Positions 54,629 through 64,000 of a stretch of 64,000 bases of DNA are shown here, piece after piece. The notes beneath the pieces are model-generated. The model worked only from the letters and a program-made list of their open reading frames with translations. It searched no databases and was not told where the DNA came from. Each line of letters begins with the position of its first letter. Positions within the stretch are counted from its first letter, which is position 1. Position numbers and translations under genes: made by a program. Origin of the DNA: Planoprotostelium fungivorum (taxonomy: Eukaryota; Evosea; Variosea; Cavosteliida; Cavosteliaceae); contig MDYQ01000196.1 in assembly GCA_003024175.1 (NCBI GenBank), forward strand, positions 1 through 64,000. The letters are read 5' to 3'.

Positions 54629-54906
54629 CTCTATGCGATCTCGGGTTTCTGATGTCCCTGGGCTGGGTTGGGGATCTAATGACAGGCGTCACTTTAAAGT
54701 TTTTTTATCAGCCTTCATGGTCCCTTCTGGAATCCCACATCCAATGAGCCACCCACACCGCGACCTCCGATCTTCACGACATCTAAACGGCTTCTTCCAT
54801 CACACATCTCACGACGATCGATTTCGTCGATCGAGATCCTCCATCACATCTTCAGACGAGATCTCGATGGACAAAGATGAAGACACCCCTGCTCTCTCCC
54901 TCCACT

Positions 54907-57162
54907 TTACAAGAAATTGAACGGGTCTGGCTGGCTTCGATCGACGGATGCCACCACGGGTGCGGCGTAAGCGCTAACATTCTGAAGCCCGAGGAAGGCC
55001 TTCGTCTGTGCGTTGTACTCGATTCCATCCTCTGTCATCTTGTTCGACCACTCGCGGAGCCGCTCCCAGTCTTCCATCGATGCGTAGTGCTTCAAGATGA
55101 TGTTGTAAGTCACTGCCGAGCGTGGTACCTTCGCATGAGTCAGTGTCTTCACGGTGACCGTGTCTGCACCTGCTCGCGGATCATCTTTTGGACCCATTCT
55201 TGTGCGGATTTGATGTCGTCGCCGGATAAAAAGTAGGCTACCATGAGATTGTTGGCGTGGGTCGATTCGGGGACGATGGACAAGTATCGGTGGACGTCCT
55301 GTACATGGGTTTAGGGTTTAAGGGAAAGGAATTGGGACTCACCTTGATCTTCTTGTGCTTGCAGGCGTGTTTCATGAGGGCTAACCAAGTTCGCTCGTCT
55401 TCGGCGATTCCGCGCCTTTTCTCGTCAATTTCTCCATCTACAACGTGCCACACTCACTTCTTCATCTCGTCGTGCCAGAAGCTAACGGATTTGGGACTCG
55501 CCGAAAACAGATCGATCAAGATATTGTACGTTGAAGTCGTCGGCTTCACTTCGTATTTCTCCATCGTCTACAACGCGTCACTCCTCCACCTCCCCCACCC
55601 TCTCACCTTCAACCACTTCTCACCGGGCGTGATATCCTCTGGATCGTCTACAACTGTTCCGTATCTCACCAGAGTATTGAACGTGTGGGCGTCTGGTTTC
55701 ACGCCAGCATCAACCATGGACTTGAACCAATTTGAAATGTTCTCTCTGTGTGGCTGTTTGGCAAAGAATGCCATCATCGTGTTCAGAATGGATGTAGATG
55801 GACCTTGGCCGGTCTCCAAGAGGCTCCTGTACTTCTCCATGACCTGACGAAGGAGTGAGGGGGAAAATTCGCGAAAAATTCACCTTGTCGGTGTCACCGA
55901 CGTGAGCGTAACAGGCGATCATGGCACTGACCACGTGATCAGTACTAGAAAATTCAACGAAATTTCACCTCCACGTGTGCAGCCTGGGAACGAGTCCCTC
56001 AGATTGCATGGCCTTGCAGTACCTGAAATTTCTCAGAAAACTCGATCTACAACGCGCCCTCACTGTTCCATTTTGACTGGATTTCTCCTGGCCCAGAAGC
56101 TGATGAACATACCCCACGTGTCTTCGTTGGGTTTGATTCCATACTTGTACATGTCTCTCAGTATGGTAGTCATCTTGTCTGGATTTCTCTCGTGTGCTGC
56201 CGATTGGATCCAACGATTCACTTTGTCTACCTGATGATCATTCAACCATGTGAAGCTATATATAGATCACATCAGATGTTGATGTGAAGATATCCATAGA
56301 TCACATCATATGCTGATGTGATGTTCAAGGTTTTATACTATTTTCTTCCATGTTGAAACAGTTGGTAGATCGGTTAAAAAGGAATGGAGCGAAGATGAGT
56401 GAAATTTGAAATTTGAATTTGATGATTTTCGTATAACAACTCACGTGCACCGTACGGGCTGGATCAGGTCTCACCCTACAGATTTTGAGAATTTTTTTCA
56501 TCGAATCTCGCTCACGATGAATACTTGATGTCTCCCACTGCTTCTTTCACTGGATCAGGTGCCTCTGTGGCATCATGAGGAACGACATAAGCACTGATCT
56601 TCTCGTCCTCCATCAGTTTCGCATCGACCTCGTCGATCTCTGCATGTGGTTTCCGTGCGGCTTTCTGAGCGGCCGCCGCATCGCGAGCCTCTTGGGCGGC
56701 GTTGGCGATCCTCTTGAGCTCTCTGACCCTCTCTTCGATGGGCAACTTGCGAGGATGTGTGGGTTGGGGCATATGAGCGAAGGGATCTTTCTTCTCTTTG
56801 GTTTTCCTATCGGGGTCTAATGTACGAGAGGCTCGATTCATGGATTGGTACAACTGGATGGAAGTGAGCAGATGATTAATGGAAAGAGACGATCACAGCT
56901 TGGTCTGTTGGAGTGGACGAAAAGTGCTCGTTTCTCGCATTAGCTCTGTGATCTCTCTGTGATGTGATTAACAAGAGAATATGATGCGAACGAATAGACT
57001 CACCGCTGTCATGGCTGCCTTAAATATTTGACCTTCACCCGGTTTACTGTGTCCTTTTGCCCTCGAGATCAGTGCCCCACGATTCTGGATCAATTGGAGA
57101 GACACTCCCTTGGCTGTTCCACCAGCGTTAAACGTGCTGCTCACACCGACGAGTCTCAACAT
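54907..57162 (-). CDS. Mitochondrial pentatricopeptide-repeat (PPR) protein
   Basis: RNA-binding PPR protein, probably mitochondrial. ATG 57162 starts MLRLVGVSSTFNAGGTAKGV with few acidic residues, a fair transit peptide. Later exons: NRASRTLDPDRKTKEKKDPF and RVRELKRIANAAQEARDAAA (about 56515-56850). PPR units follow: HQVDKVNRWIQSAAHERNPD with MTTILRDMYKYGIKPNEDTW (about 56060-56245), HVGDTDKV, ILNTMMAFFAKQPHRENISN with WFKSMVDAGVKPDAHTFNTL (about 55650-55830), the exons around 55240-55560, and VPRSAVTYNIILKHYASMED with KMTEDGIEYNAQT (about 54990-55140). The xGxxPDxxTYNxL spacing is characteristic. PPR proteins act in organelle RNA stability, processing or translation. It is divergent from the mitochondrial-ribosome-type gene at 57245, 82 bp away. 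Many introns; some junctions are approximate. Confidence 0.82.
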
Positions 57163-57244
57163 GTCGATCGATCTGGTGATGAATTCGGGTTTTGTGATGG
57201 AATGATTGTGATCACATCCGAATCAGATCTCAATCGAAAAAAAG

Positions 57245-58341
57245 ATGATGCGAATGGTTGGGGCCGCTCGTCCCTTTGCATTACCTGTGAGATCTTCTAT
57301 CTTTCAACAACCTTTGAGAAGAGATTCTTTTTCCCTGCAGACGAATCTCATCCATCTGAACCATTCCAATCGACTGGCGCCACACAATCAACAGTGTCGA
57401 GGATATCCTGCACCAAGACAGGTTAGTTAGATAGACAAACATGTATCATTTCAGATGAAGATTGAAACATGAAAAAGAAGCAATCGAGTAAGAGACCCTT
57501 CATTTCATCCCCAGGAATCGTCTTCGATAACTTCACACCTCTCGACGCACCCAACTTCAAGAATGCAATGTATCATCCTCTCGGACTCTTTCAACGCTTG
57601 AAATGGTACGTCCTCCAGCCAGCGCAGAGGTGAGAGCTTTCGACACATCCGATATGTGATGACACGAATCACAGACAAGTGCTCATTACTTTTTCCTTCT
57701 TGAGAGCGGCAAGAGAGCTCCAATCTCGCGATTACTCTTCGGTGATCCACCATCACCCATCCATCATTCGCTCACTCTGTCAGAAACTGACCCGAAAGAT
57801 TCTATTGGCAGAATGTGTAGACATCTTCAAACGTTTCAACAACGCCGCCACAACTGGCCCTCTCTCTGATTTAAAGAGAATCTGCACCGACACGTACGCA
57901 GAGGTGTGATATCCCATCATAATCCACGATCTTATTCTTCCATCTACAACGATGTAGATTGACGTTCCTCCAGCAATTGGTGAAGCAGAACGAATCCAAG
58001 TGGACCAAGATGAGCCAGTACAACACGGTCAGAACCTACGGCAAGACTGAGCCCAAGATTGTCAACGCCAGATTTGTACAGATCCCCAACAGTCCCTACA
58101 TCTTCATGCAAACGACCATTCAGATGAAATCGACGCAGGTGACATCTCCATCGGCATCATGATCGATGATGCTGATGGAAGGCAGGCTTTGGAGATCTTC
58201 GACAAGGGAAAGTTGATCGCTGGTAACCCTCAGATGCAACCCGTCACGGAGTATTTCGTCTTAGAGAAGATGATCAACCGACCTCAAGCACCGTGGCTCG
58301 TGGCGGGAACCATAGAACCAAAGAAGGCCGAGTCACAATAA
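57245..58341 (+). CDS. MRPL45/MBA1-like mitochondrial protein (Tim44-like domain)
   Basis: ATG 57245 gives MMRMVGAARPFALPVRSSIF then QQPLRRDSFSLQTN, an Arg-rich mitochondrial presequence with no acidic residues for 28 positions. After an intron: SSPGIVFDNFTPLDAPNFKN, then helical LITFSFLRAARELQSRDYSS, LTRKILLAECVDIFKRFNNA, PLSDLKRICTDTYAE (about 57690-57905). The C-terminal alpha-beta part reads KWTKMSQYNTVRTYGKTEPK, IVNARFVQIPNSPYIFMQTT, ALEIFDKGKLIAGNPQMQPV, TEYFVLEKMINRP, WLVAGTI. The order VxxAR..., QxTIxxxSxQ, Y/FDKxGxLIxG, VxEYxVFEK, WxxxGxI is that of the Tim44/MBA1/MRPL45 fold. These proteins dock the mitoribosome to the inner membrane next to the insertase. Ends KKAESQ, TAA 58339-58341. 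Confidence 0.75.
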
Positions 58342-58447
58342 ATTCTCAAGTTCGAGGCTCATTGAGGAACCAAGTCCCGCGGACACCAACCTTTTTTTCG
58401 ACCAAGGCAGGAGAAAGGCCATTCCTCGAAAAGTAACCAAAGGCCAA

Positions 58448-58487
58448 AGCCGCAGTATTGACATCTTCCGGAGTCAATACTGCGGCT
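58448..58487. repeat. 15-bp perfect inverted repeat (hairpin)
   Basis: AGCCGCAGTATTGAC at 58448-58462 is matched by its reverse complement at 58473-58487, with a 10-nt loop containing TCCGGA. It lies in the 230-bp gap between the MRPL45-like stop and the surface-protein start. Possible transcription terminator, insulator or RNA hairpin. No T run follows, so a bacterial-type terminator is not meant. Confidence 0.75.
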
Positions 58488-58570
58488 GTGCCAGAACCTG
58501 CAGTATTCTCGTGCAGAGGAGATTTGAGAAACGGACGACGCATCCACCACTCCTCTTTAACAGCGGCAGG

Positions 58571-61500
58571 ATGAGAGCCGAACTACTCACCTTGGTGCTA
58601 CTCTTCGTGCTGTCGCCCGCTCTGGACACAGAGCTCGATAGACAATGCTTCTCGTGTATCACGTTGGCCTCTGGATCCGAGGTCAACCTCACCCGAGCCT
58701 GCGATAAAGCTCTCAATTATCCCACTGCCGTTCACACATCGGTGACCTCAATCTTAAATTCTTCTTTCTTCTAAGGTCTGGTAGTGTTACCGCTTCATCT
58801 CTTCCTTTGGTAGTCAAGTCCTTCCTCTGATCCAGCAACGAGTGTCCGCCTCTCAAGTATGTTCGGGCTTAGGTGTCTGCAATGCTGGCCCGACTGGTTC
58901 CCAACGTGAGATTGCACATGAAGATAATGAAATGGATGGCTGATCCGATGCAGTGACGCGCCATGTTGAATCTATTCCGGAAGGGGGCCTCTTGATTTCT
59001 AAATCATCAGCCACCAAGACGGGCATCTATCTGACTTCCATAACAGGCATGCAGCCCACCACCCGTGAGTCGACTCTTTTCAATGCTTCATCATCTGATC
59101 GATCTACCAGCCGTCAACATCCTCTGTGGAAACGGAAACGCTTCCCTCGACTCTTGGCGGAACGACACTCGACACAACGTGTCACAAATTATCTCCATCT
59201 GTGAGGCCGGTGTGGGTCTGTCCATCTGGTTCGGTCAAGCCACTCTGAATCCCACCACCACCGATTTCAACATCACGATCACCGAGCTGTTCGCATCCAC
59301 CATCTACGCGGGTCAGAGCGTCATCGCCAACGGTTATAGACTGCTGAGATACACTCCCCCTTCTTACGTGTTTCCCTACGACATCAAAGAGGTGGCTGCA
59401 GCCATGAGCTGCCCCAACGACAACTGTTTCCGCATTCCACTGACCGACACGATCGACACCTCTCAGCCCAGCTTCTTCTTCTTGGGATACAACACCAACA
59501 TGACGGCCGTTGATCATCGTGAGCCGTGCCGATTCAAGTATAGAGTGATGGCTGACATGACATCAGGCACACCCACCATCGCTGGTGACGGCGGTCGATT
59601 CTCAACCTTCGCATCCTATCGAGAGACGGGTGCCTTCTGCGCTGTCATGGCCTCATGGGACGTGCTTCACACGGTAAAGTCAGGTGATCTGAGCATCTGG
59701 GGAGGTCTGGCAAAGTCGAACCCTTGGGTGAGTTCATCAGATGGTCTCACCGTTCGTGACGCACTCAGGTGCCCGCGTACTCTCAGTACGGTAGGACGTT
59801 CAAGAATCCCACCTATCTCAGTGATAACTTGAGATGCTATTCGTGGATGATCACATCGGATCCTCCGATGGGGGGAACCTACTCGATCATGTCCAGCAAC
59901 AGAACTGACTTACCCTCCGGATTCACCTGGTCCACGGCACCGCGAGAGACCACGAAGGTGAGGGCCTCGCCTCCTTTGCATCTGATCGAGACAGAAAATC
60001 ATCTTGAAGCTTTCGGATACATCGAAATCGAATGCCATCGCCGTCAGAATCAGTTCCAAAAGCCAAACTAGGATGTCACTATATTCTCCCCGTTCTATGG
60101 TCCTCGTGGAGGAGGAATGGTACTTGACAAACTACACCGCAATCGAACCAGGTCGAATGTTCTTGTGTGATGCGAAACGTCTGATGCAATGTCACAGTGT
60201 TCTTACCCCCACTCTACTTGAATGCGAGTGTGTCGCTGACCTACACGGTACAACCGGGGAGTGTGGTGGCCATACCTATCTTCAACACCCTCATTACTTC
60301 CGCTTTCTGGTGGGATTACCCGTATGGAGACAAAGACACAGATATCAAGGGTCTTTACAACACGAACGTCGGCACGGAAAAAGCGTGAGTTGTGAGGTGT
60401 CACGTTGTCTGATCTCGGATAGGCTCTTTGTCCCTCCCGAGCTGTCTGGCTCTGGCTACTATGTGATATTGGGAAATTCCATGAATCAGGCCAGAGATTT
60501 CACGGTTCGCTTCGCCGTCGCCTCTATGTGGGAGTTGAATCGATGGAACTACATGGGCAGTTTCTTCGGCGACACCGTCAACACCTACATTCCTGACGGC
60601 TACCGCTGCATCTCGGTACATCTTTCTTCATTTCGTCATCTGACGAGTCCATCAGCTCATCTCTTCCAATTTTGCAAAAGATCCAACCAAGATCATTCAG
60701 TCACCTGTTACGATCGAATCGACTGATCCCACTGCGAGAGATTACTGGCTGACTTTCGGTGCTAAGCTCTTCTTCTGCAGGGATGGTACCGAGGGCAATC
60801 TCTTGATCAGAGCCTACGGATCAGGTTTGAGCACATCTTGGTGGGCGGGAAATGGAGCGGTCTTCGTTAAGCCAGGTACATCTTTGTAACTCACATGATC
60901 ATAGAATTGAATCGAACTAGAGAACATCACGAAGATCGAGTTCAATTCGGTCAACTATCTCAATTCCACGGAGCGAGGGGGGATATATCAACTGCCTCCC
61001 GTCTCGTACGACCTGAATATGGTGAGGGGTATCGACACCGGTGGACAAGTCAAGTTCTATCCACCCACCAGCGGTGACAGCACCATGCGCTATCAATCGT
61101 TGCCATCCTATTCCATCTTTGTGAGTCTCTTTCCTCTTCGTCGATTGAGTGATCACAGAGTGATGGTCCCCAATTCGTCGGATTCGTACCCAACAATTCC
61201 ACATCCAACTTCACCATCAGGAGATGGGGTGATTCACTCGAAGCGATACGTGTCTGATCTCGTCGTCAGAATACCCCACAGCTGCGTGCAATGACGTCAT
61301 GCCTTGCCATCGCGGTAGCTGTCAGGCGGGAAGATGTGTCTGCGACGCGGGATCGCGTGGACCGACCTGTGACCTGCCCTTCCAAGTTCTCAGCAGTTCC
61401 ACTCTTCCAGTTCGATTGGCCCGAGAAGATGCCACACTCACCGTCAGCTTATCCGGCAACGTCTCGCGAGAGGAATTCATCTACAAGACGGCTCACTTCA

Positions 61501-62412
61501 TGGAGATCGGCATCTACCGCATGGAGGTGAAGGTCAGTTTCGATTGTACGAGATTGACTTGGCAGGTGACCTCGATCACAAGTGGAAAGAGAGATCAACA
61601 GAGCCATTTTGTGGTCGTTGTGCAGAATTCTGACGTGGCGCCTTCTGCCTTCGATGCCGTTCAGAAGGTGACGTCCAATCAGCCGTTGGTGAGTCATCGC
61701 GTTACAAACTTGGCCTGACGAGATACAGTATGCTTCTCAGACTGGATTCTCTGTGATATCAGTGCAAGGAAATGATGCCATGCCGCTTCCTCCACCAGAC
61801 CACCAGACTACGGCCGTCGCTCCCTCTTATTCTTACCCTGATGCCACTATGTACAACGGTACAGAAGTGTACACACCACCCACCTTCAATCCTCCTACTT
61901 CCAGCTCCAGCTCGGTTAACAGTGAGACTGGCTCGTATCCCACCGGTGGTGGTGTCATTCCCACGGACGATAAGCCAACTACGAGTGATAAGCCAACTAC
62001 GAGCGATAAGCCTACTGATGGCAATCCTACTGGTAGTGCCACTGGTGCGAGTCCAACGGATGATAAACCCACCACCAGTGACACGTCAAGTGACAGAGAG
62101 ACCGGAACACTTTCTACCGATAATGGAGGAACTCACACAATCGATCAGCCAACCGACGGCAGTTCGACCAAAACGGATGCCCAACCCACAGGTGAACATG
62201 GATGATGTAGACAAGACGCAAAGATGTGAACGGCTGCAGATGGACAGGACCAGCAGGGTCACGATGGAAAGAAGCGTCTGAATCCGGGTCAGATCGCAGG
62301 CATTGTCATCGGAACCATCGCAGGAGTCGCCCTCATCGTGGTAGCAGCCGTGTTTGGCTATAGGCGGTACAAGACATATTCTGGTTACCATGAGCTGAGA
62401 GCTTACAATTGA
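58571..62412 (+). CDS. Type I transmembrane surface protein with EGF-like module and Ser/Thr repeat stalk
   Basis: ATG 58571 gives signal peptide MRAELLTLVLLFVLSPALDT, then a large multi-exon ectodomain. Readable parts: CFSCITLASGSEVNLTRACD (about 58645-58705), ILCGNGNASLDSWRNDTRHN, GLSIWFGQATLNPTTTDFNI (about 59215-59275), AAAMSCPNDNCFRIPLTDTI, FSTFASYRETGAFCAVMASW (about 59605-59660) and LSGSGYYVILGNSMNQARDF. Near 61290-61380 an EGF-like module reads CHRGSCQAGRCVCDAGSRGP then TC. About 61850-62190 is a Thr/Ser/Pro stalk with DKPTTS repeats, likely O-glycosylated. One membrane span follows (GQIAGIVIGTIAGVALIVVA, about 62284-62350) and a short cytoplasmic tail YRRYKTYSGYHELRAYN with Tyr motifs. 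The fold of the N-terminal ectodomain is not recognised. Many Cys fit an extracellular place. Adhesion or sensing is an inference. Confidence 0.75.
61970..62080 (+). repeat. Coding tandem repeat, 18-bp DKPTTS units
   Basis: Consecutive GATAAGCCAACTACGAGT units encode DKPTTS in the stalk of the surface protein, with degenerate copies on either side. Copy number is likely to vary between strains. Confidence 0.75.
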
Positions 62413-62806
62413 TAACAATCGAAACACATCATGCATTCAACTTCGACGTTGGACATTCTCGAGAAAAATCTTCTGTACTGATGCACACAAATGATCCTAT
62501 GAGGGAGTTGAACTCTACGTTGAAGTCCTTCCTGTTTCAGTGATCTTGTGTCGTTCGTGTGTGATGGTCACTGATGTGTAGATCGGTGTGAGTCAAGATG
62601 ACCACAATCAAGTGATACTCTCGATCCACCAAATCTTCTTCGATGAGAAAATGGGAGCATGTGATTCGGTTTTTCCGGTTGGTAGTCAAATGGTGCATTG
62701 AGAATGGATCACTTCTCTCCCGACTATTGGAATATGCCTGACAAAAAAATTAGTGATCCAAATGGGTGGACACCAACCAGAAAAACCAAATCATGTTGCC
62801 ATTTAT
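62413..62806. other. Intergenic region between convergent genes
   Basis: About 390 bp between the stop of the surface protein and the stop of the convergent small basic gene. Short plus-strand open frame at 62698 without motif. Nothing further seen. Confidence 0.5.
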
Positions 62807-63266
62807 TTAGAAGCCATCAGCGTCCCAGAAGACATTCTTCTCTTCGGAGAAGGCTCTCATGTCCAATGAGAGGACAGAGGGTGAACCATCATGCCCACGT
62901 GCCTCTGTACCTCTATACCTTGTCCTTCTCTGTCGTCTCCTTCGAAGAGAGGTGTAGGGTATACGACTTGTTCTAAATTTGGAATTTTTGTCGACATCAA
63001 CTGTATGCTGTCGGTCGAATTTCCTTCGAAATTTCTTCACCTTGATGGTTCTCTGGAACAACTGGAAATCCTCGGAAGGTGAAGCCTCGGAGTACGTCAA
63101 TCTACAACGGTGTAGATGGAACTCTCACCTGAGGTAATGCGGAATAATTTCTTACGGTCAGGGTGTGATCAGGGTGTCTTCCCTTCTTCTGAGCTAAAAA
63201 CAGAAACGCTATCCTCTTTCCACTTTCGTCTCTGATCCAGCTCGTCGAAGCTTCTTGGCTTTTCAT
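62807..63266 (-). CDS. Small basic hypothetical protein
   Basis: Two exons in matching phase. ATG 63266 gives MKSQEASTSWIRDESGKRIA, FLFLAQKKGRHPDHTLTVRN, YSALPQ. The intron (about 63085-63128) carries a CTACAACGGTGTAG dyad. Exon 2 reads ASPSEDFQLFQRTIKVKKFR, RKFDRQHTVDVDKNSKFRTS, then YTSLRRRRQRRTRYRGTEAR, ending EEKNVFWDADGF with TAA at 62807-62809. About 138 residues, strongly basic in the middle. No family recognised; the RRRRQRR block could bind nucleic acid or target the nucleus. Confidence 0.55.
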
Positions 63267-63381
63267 CTCCGCCCCTCTTCAGTTCCCTCGCATCAGAACG
63301 ATGTTCGAAGGTTGGTGGTGATGATGTGAATGTTTGAGATGTTACCAACACGATCGTTTGATGATTGCCACGAAAGATTTA

Positions 63382-64000
63382 TCAAGCAGCGGGCTGCACA
63401 GCCGAACGGTTGTCTCGTATGGCAGCACCCTTCTGACCGACCCTCTTGTCTTTCTGAGATTGCGTCTTGTTCTGGTTCTTGTGCTTGTGACTGTCGTTGC
63501 GGTTTAATCGCAGCACGTTCCTGCAGCCTAACTCTCATCAGTTTCACTTGCGTTCAAAACTCTTCTCACCTTTTCCTCCCTCCCAGAAATGATGCGCGGC
63601 CTGTTTGAATTTTAAATCAACACACTTAACGGAAATCGATGCTCACGCCACTCGTCATGCTAGCTCCACACACGCACGGCTTGTCGCTGTACGGTTGTTC
63701 CCTCGAGCAGAACCCACAGATCATGCGGTTGGCCCACTACAACGAGTCAACCTTCTCTCTCCCTCGTCTCACCTTCATCTCGTGTCCATCCGTGTTGTGG
63801 TTGTCGTGACAGATATCACAAGGGAAGGCACGATCGCAGCAAGGAAATCTCAGCCACCTCTTAGACTTCTTGTAATGCTGGCAGGCTCCCTCGTCAGGAA
63901 GTGGCTGACCCACCTGCCCTGAGTGTCAGACAATTCATCGAAATTTCATGAAGAATCGAAATTTCGAGGGAATTCGAGGTACTCACTCGGATGCCAGTTG
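63382..64000 (-). CDS. CHY-type zinc-finger protein (5' end outside window)
   Basis: The minus strand enters from the window end and reads SLPDEGACQHYKKSKRWLRF, PCCDRAFPCDICHDNHNTDG, HEMK (about 63800-63910), then after an intron ANRMICGFCSREQPYSDKPC, VCGASMTSG (about 63645-63740), and HHFWEGGKG (about 63570-63600). The last exon gives LRLNRNDSHKHKNQNKTQSQ, KDKRVGQKG and ends SAVQPAA (TGA 63382-63384). The CHY finger order (CxHY..WLRFPCC...C..CHD...H...NRMICG.C..EQ) and the HFWEGGKGCRN end match a widespread eukaryotic CHY zinc-finger family of unclear function. Zn ligands are intact. The N-terminal half is outside the window. Confidence 0.8.

Overview
This is a gene-dense stretch of nuclear DNA from a microbial eukaryote. 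Coding runs are cut by many short introns of about 37-60 nt, which start GTGAG/GTAAG and end in CAG or TTGTAG. Intergenic gaps are mostly a few hundred bases, and several stop codons lie inside the AATAAA poly(A) signal. Gene content fits a free-living amoebozoan such as a protosteloid amoeba: tyrosine-kinase-like LRR receptor kinases, Rho-type GTPases, TBC proteins, lineage-specific secreted families and a plant/fungus-like GH17-X8 wall enzyme. The taxon is an inference; nothing here names it outright. All exon structures were read by eye and splice junctions are approximate.

Layout. 1-3749 (+): 3' part of an LRR receptor kinase. 3815-6847 (-): GH17 glucanase with six X8 domains and a GPI-like tail. 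7748-9484 (+): SLC49-type MFS transporter. 9882-10742 (+): atypical Rho GTPase. 11000-11689 (+): doubtful secreted protein. 11734-13296 (+): Gfo/Idh/MocA oxidoreductase. 13315-16879 (-): three tandem paralogues of an apparently undescribed AT-hook, coiled-coil protein. 17074-17546 (+): hypothetical. 17780-18909 (-): SNF1/CAMK-like kinase. 19419-21507 (-): multi-exon hypothetical. 22053-23940 (-): membrane-anchored alpha/beta-hydrolase lacking its nucleophile. 24199-26972 (+): glutamate-cysteine ligase. 27475-28818 (+): TBC Rab-GAP. 29195-31443: two small hypotheticals and a SAP-domain protein. 31578-31700 (-): ARF GTPase fragment. 31797-32627 (+): METTL26-like methyltransferase. 32733-33702 (-): basic hypothetical. 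34392-36738 (-): TMEM184 protein fused to a PH domain.

37094-47903 (-): four tandem paralogues of a secreted, probably GPI-anchored protein family, each with a TTCTGCAGAA palindrome 129-206 bp upstream. 48383-49939 (-): His-rich protein with Zn-finger-like modules. 50433-52720 (+): acyl-CoA synthetase. 53214-54628 (-): coiled-coil protein with two SH3 domains. 54907-57162 (-) and 57245-58341 (+): a divergent pair of mitochondrial genes (PPR protein; MRPL45/MBA1-like). 58571-62412 (+): type I surface protein with EGF-like module and repeat stalk. 62807-63266 (-): small basic protein. 63382-64000 (-): 3' part of a CHY zinc-finger protein. Three tRNA-Val(AAC) genes lie at 29025, 36894 and 52887; the last two share a cassette of about 194 bp.

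There is no operon logic. The common themes are cell-surface biology (LRR kinase, GH17-X8, the four-gene family, EGF protein), membrane traffic and signalling (Rho, TBC, ARF remnant, TMEM184-PH, SH3 protein) and mitochondrial translation (PPR, MRPL45). The two tandem families and a dyad motif recurring inside introns are the best candidates for something new. No virus-derived element was recognised.
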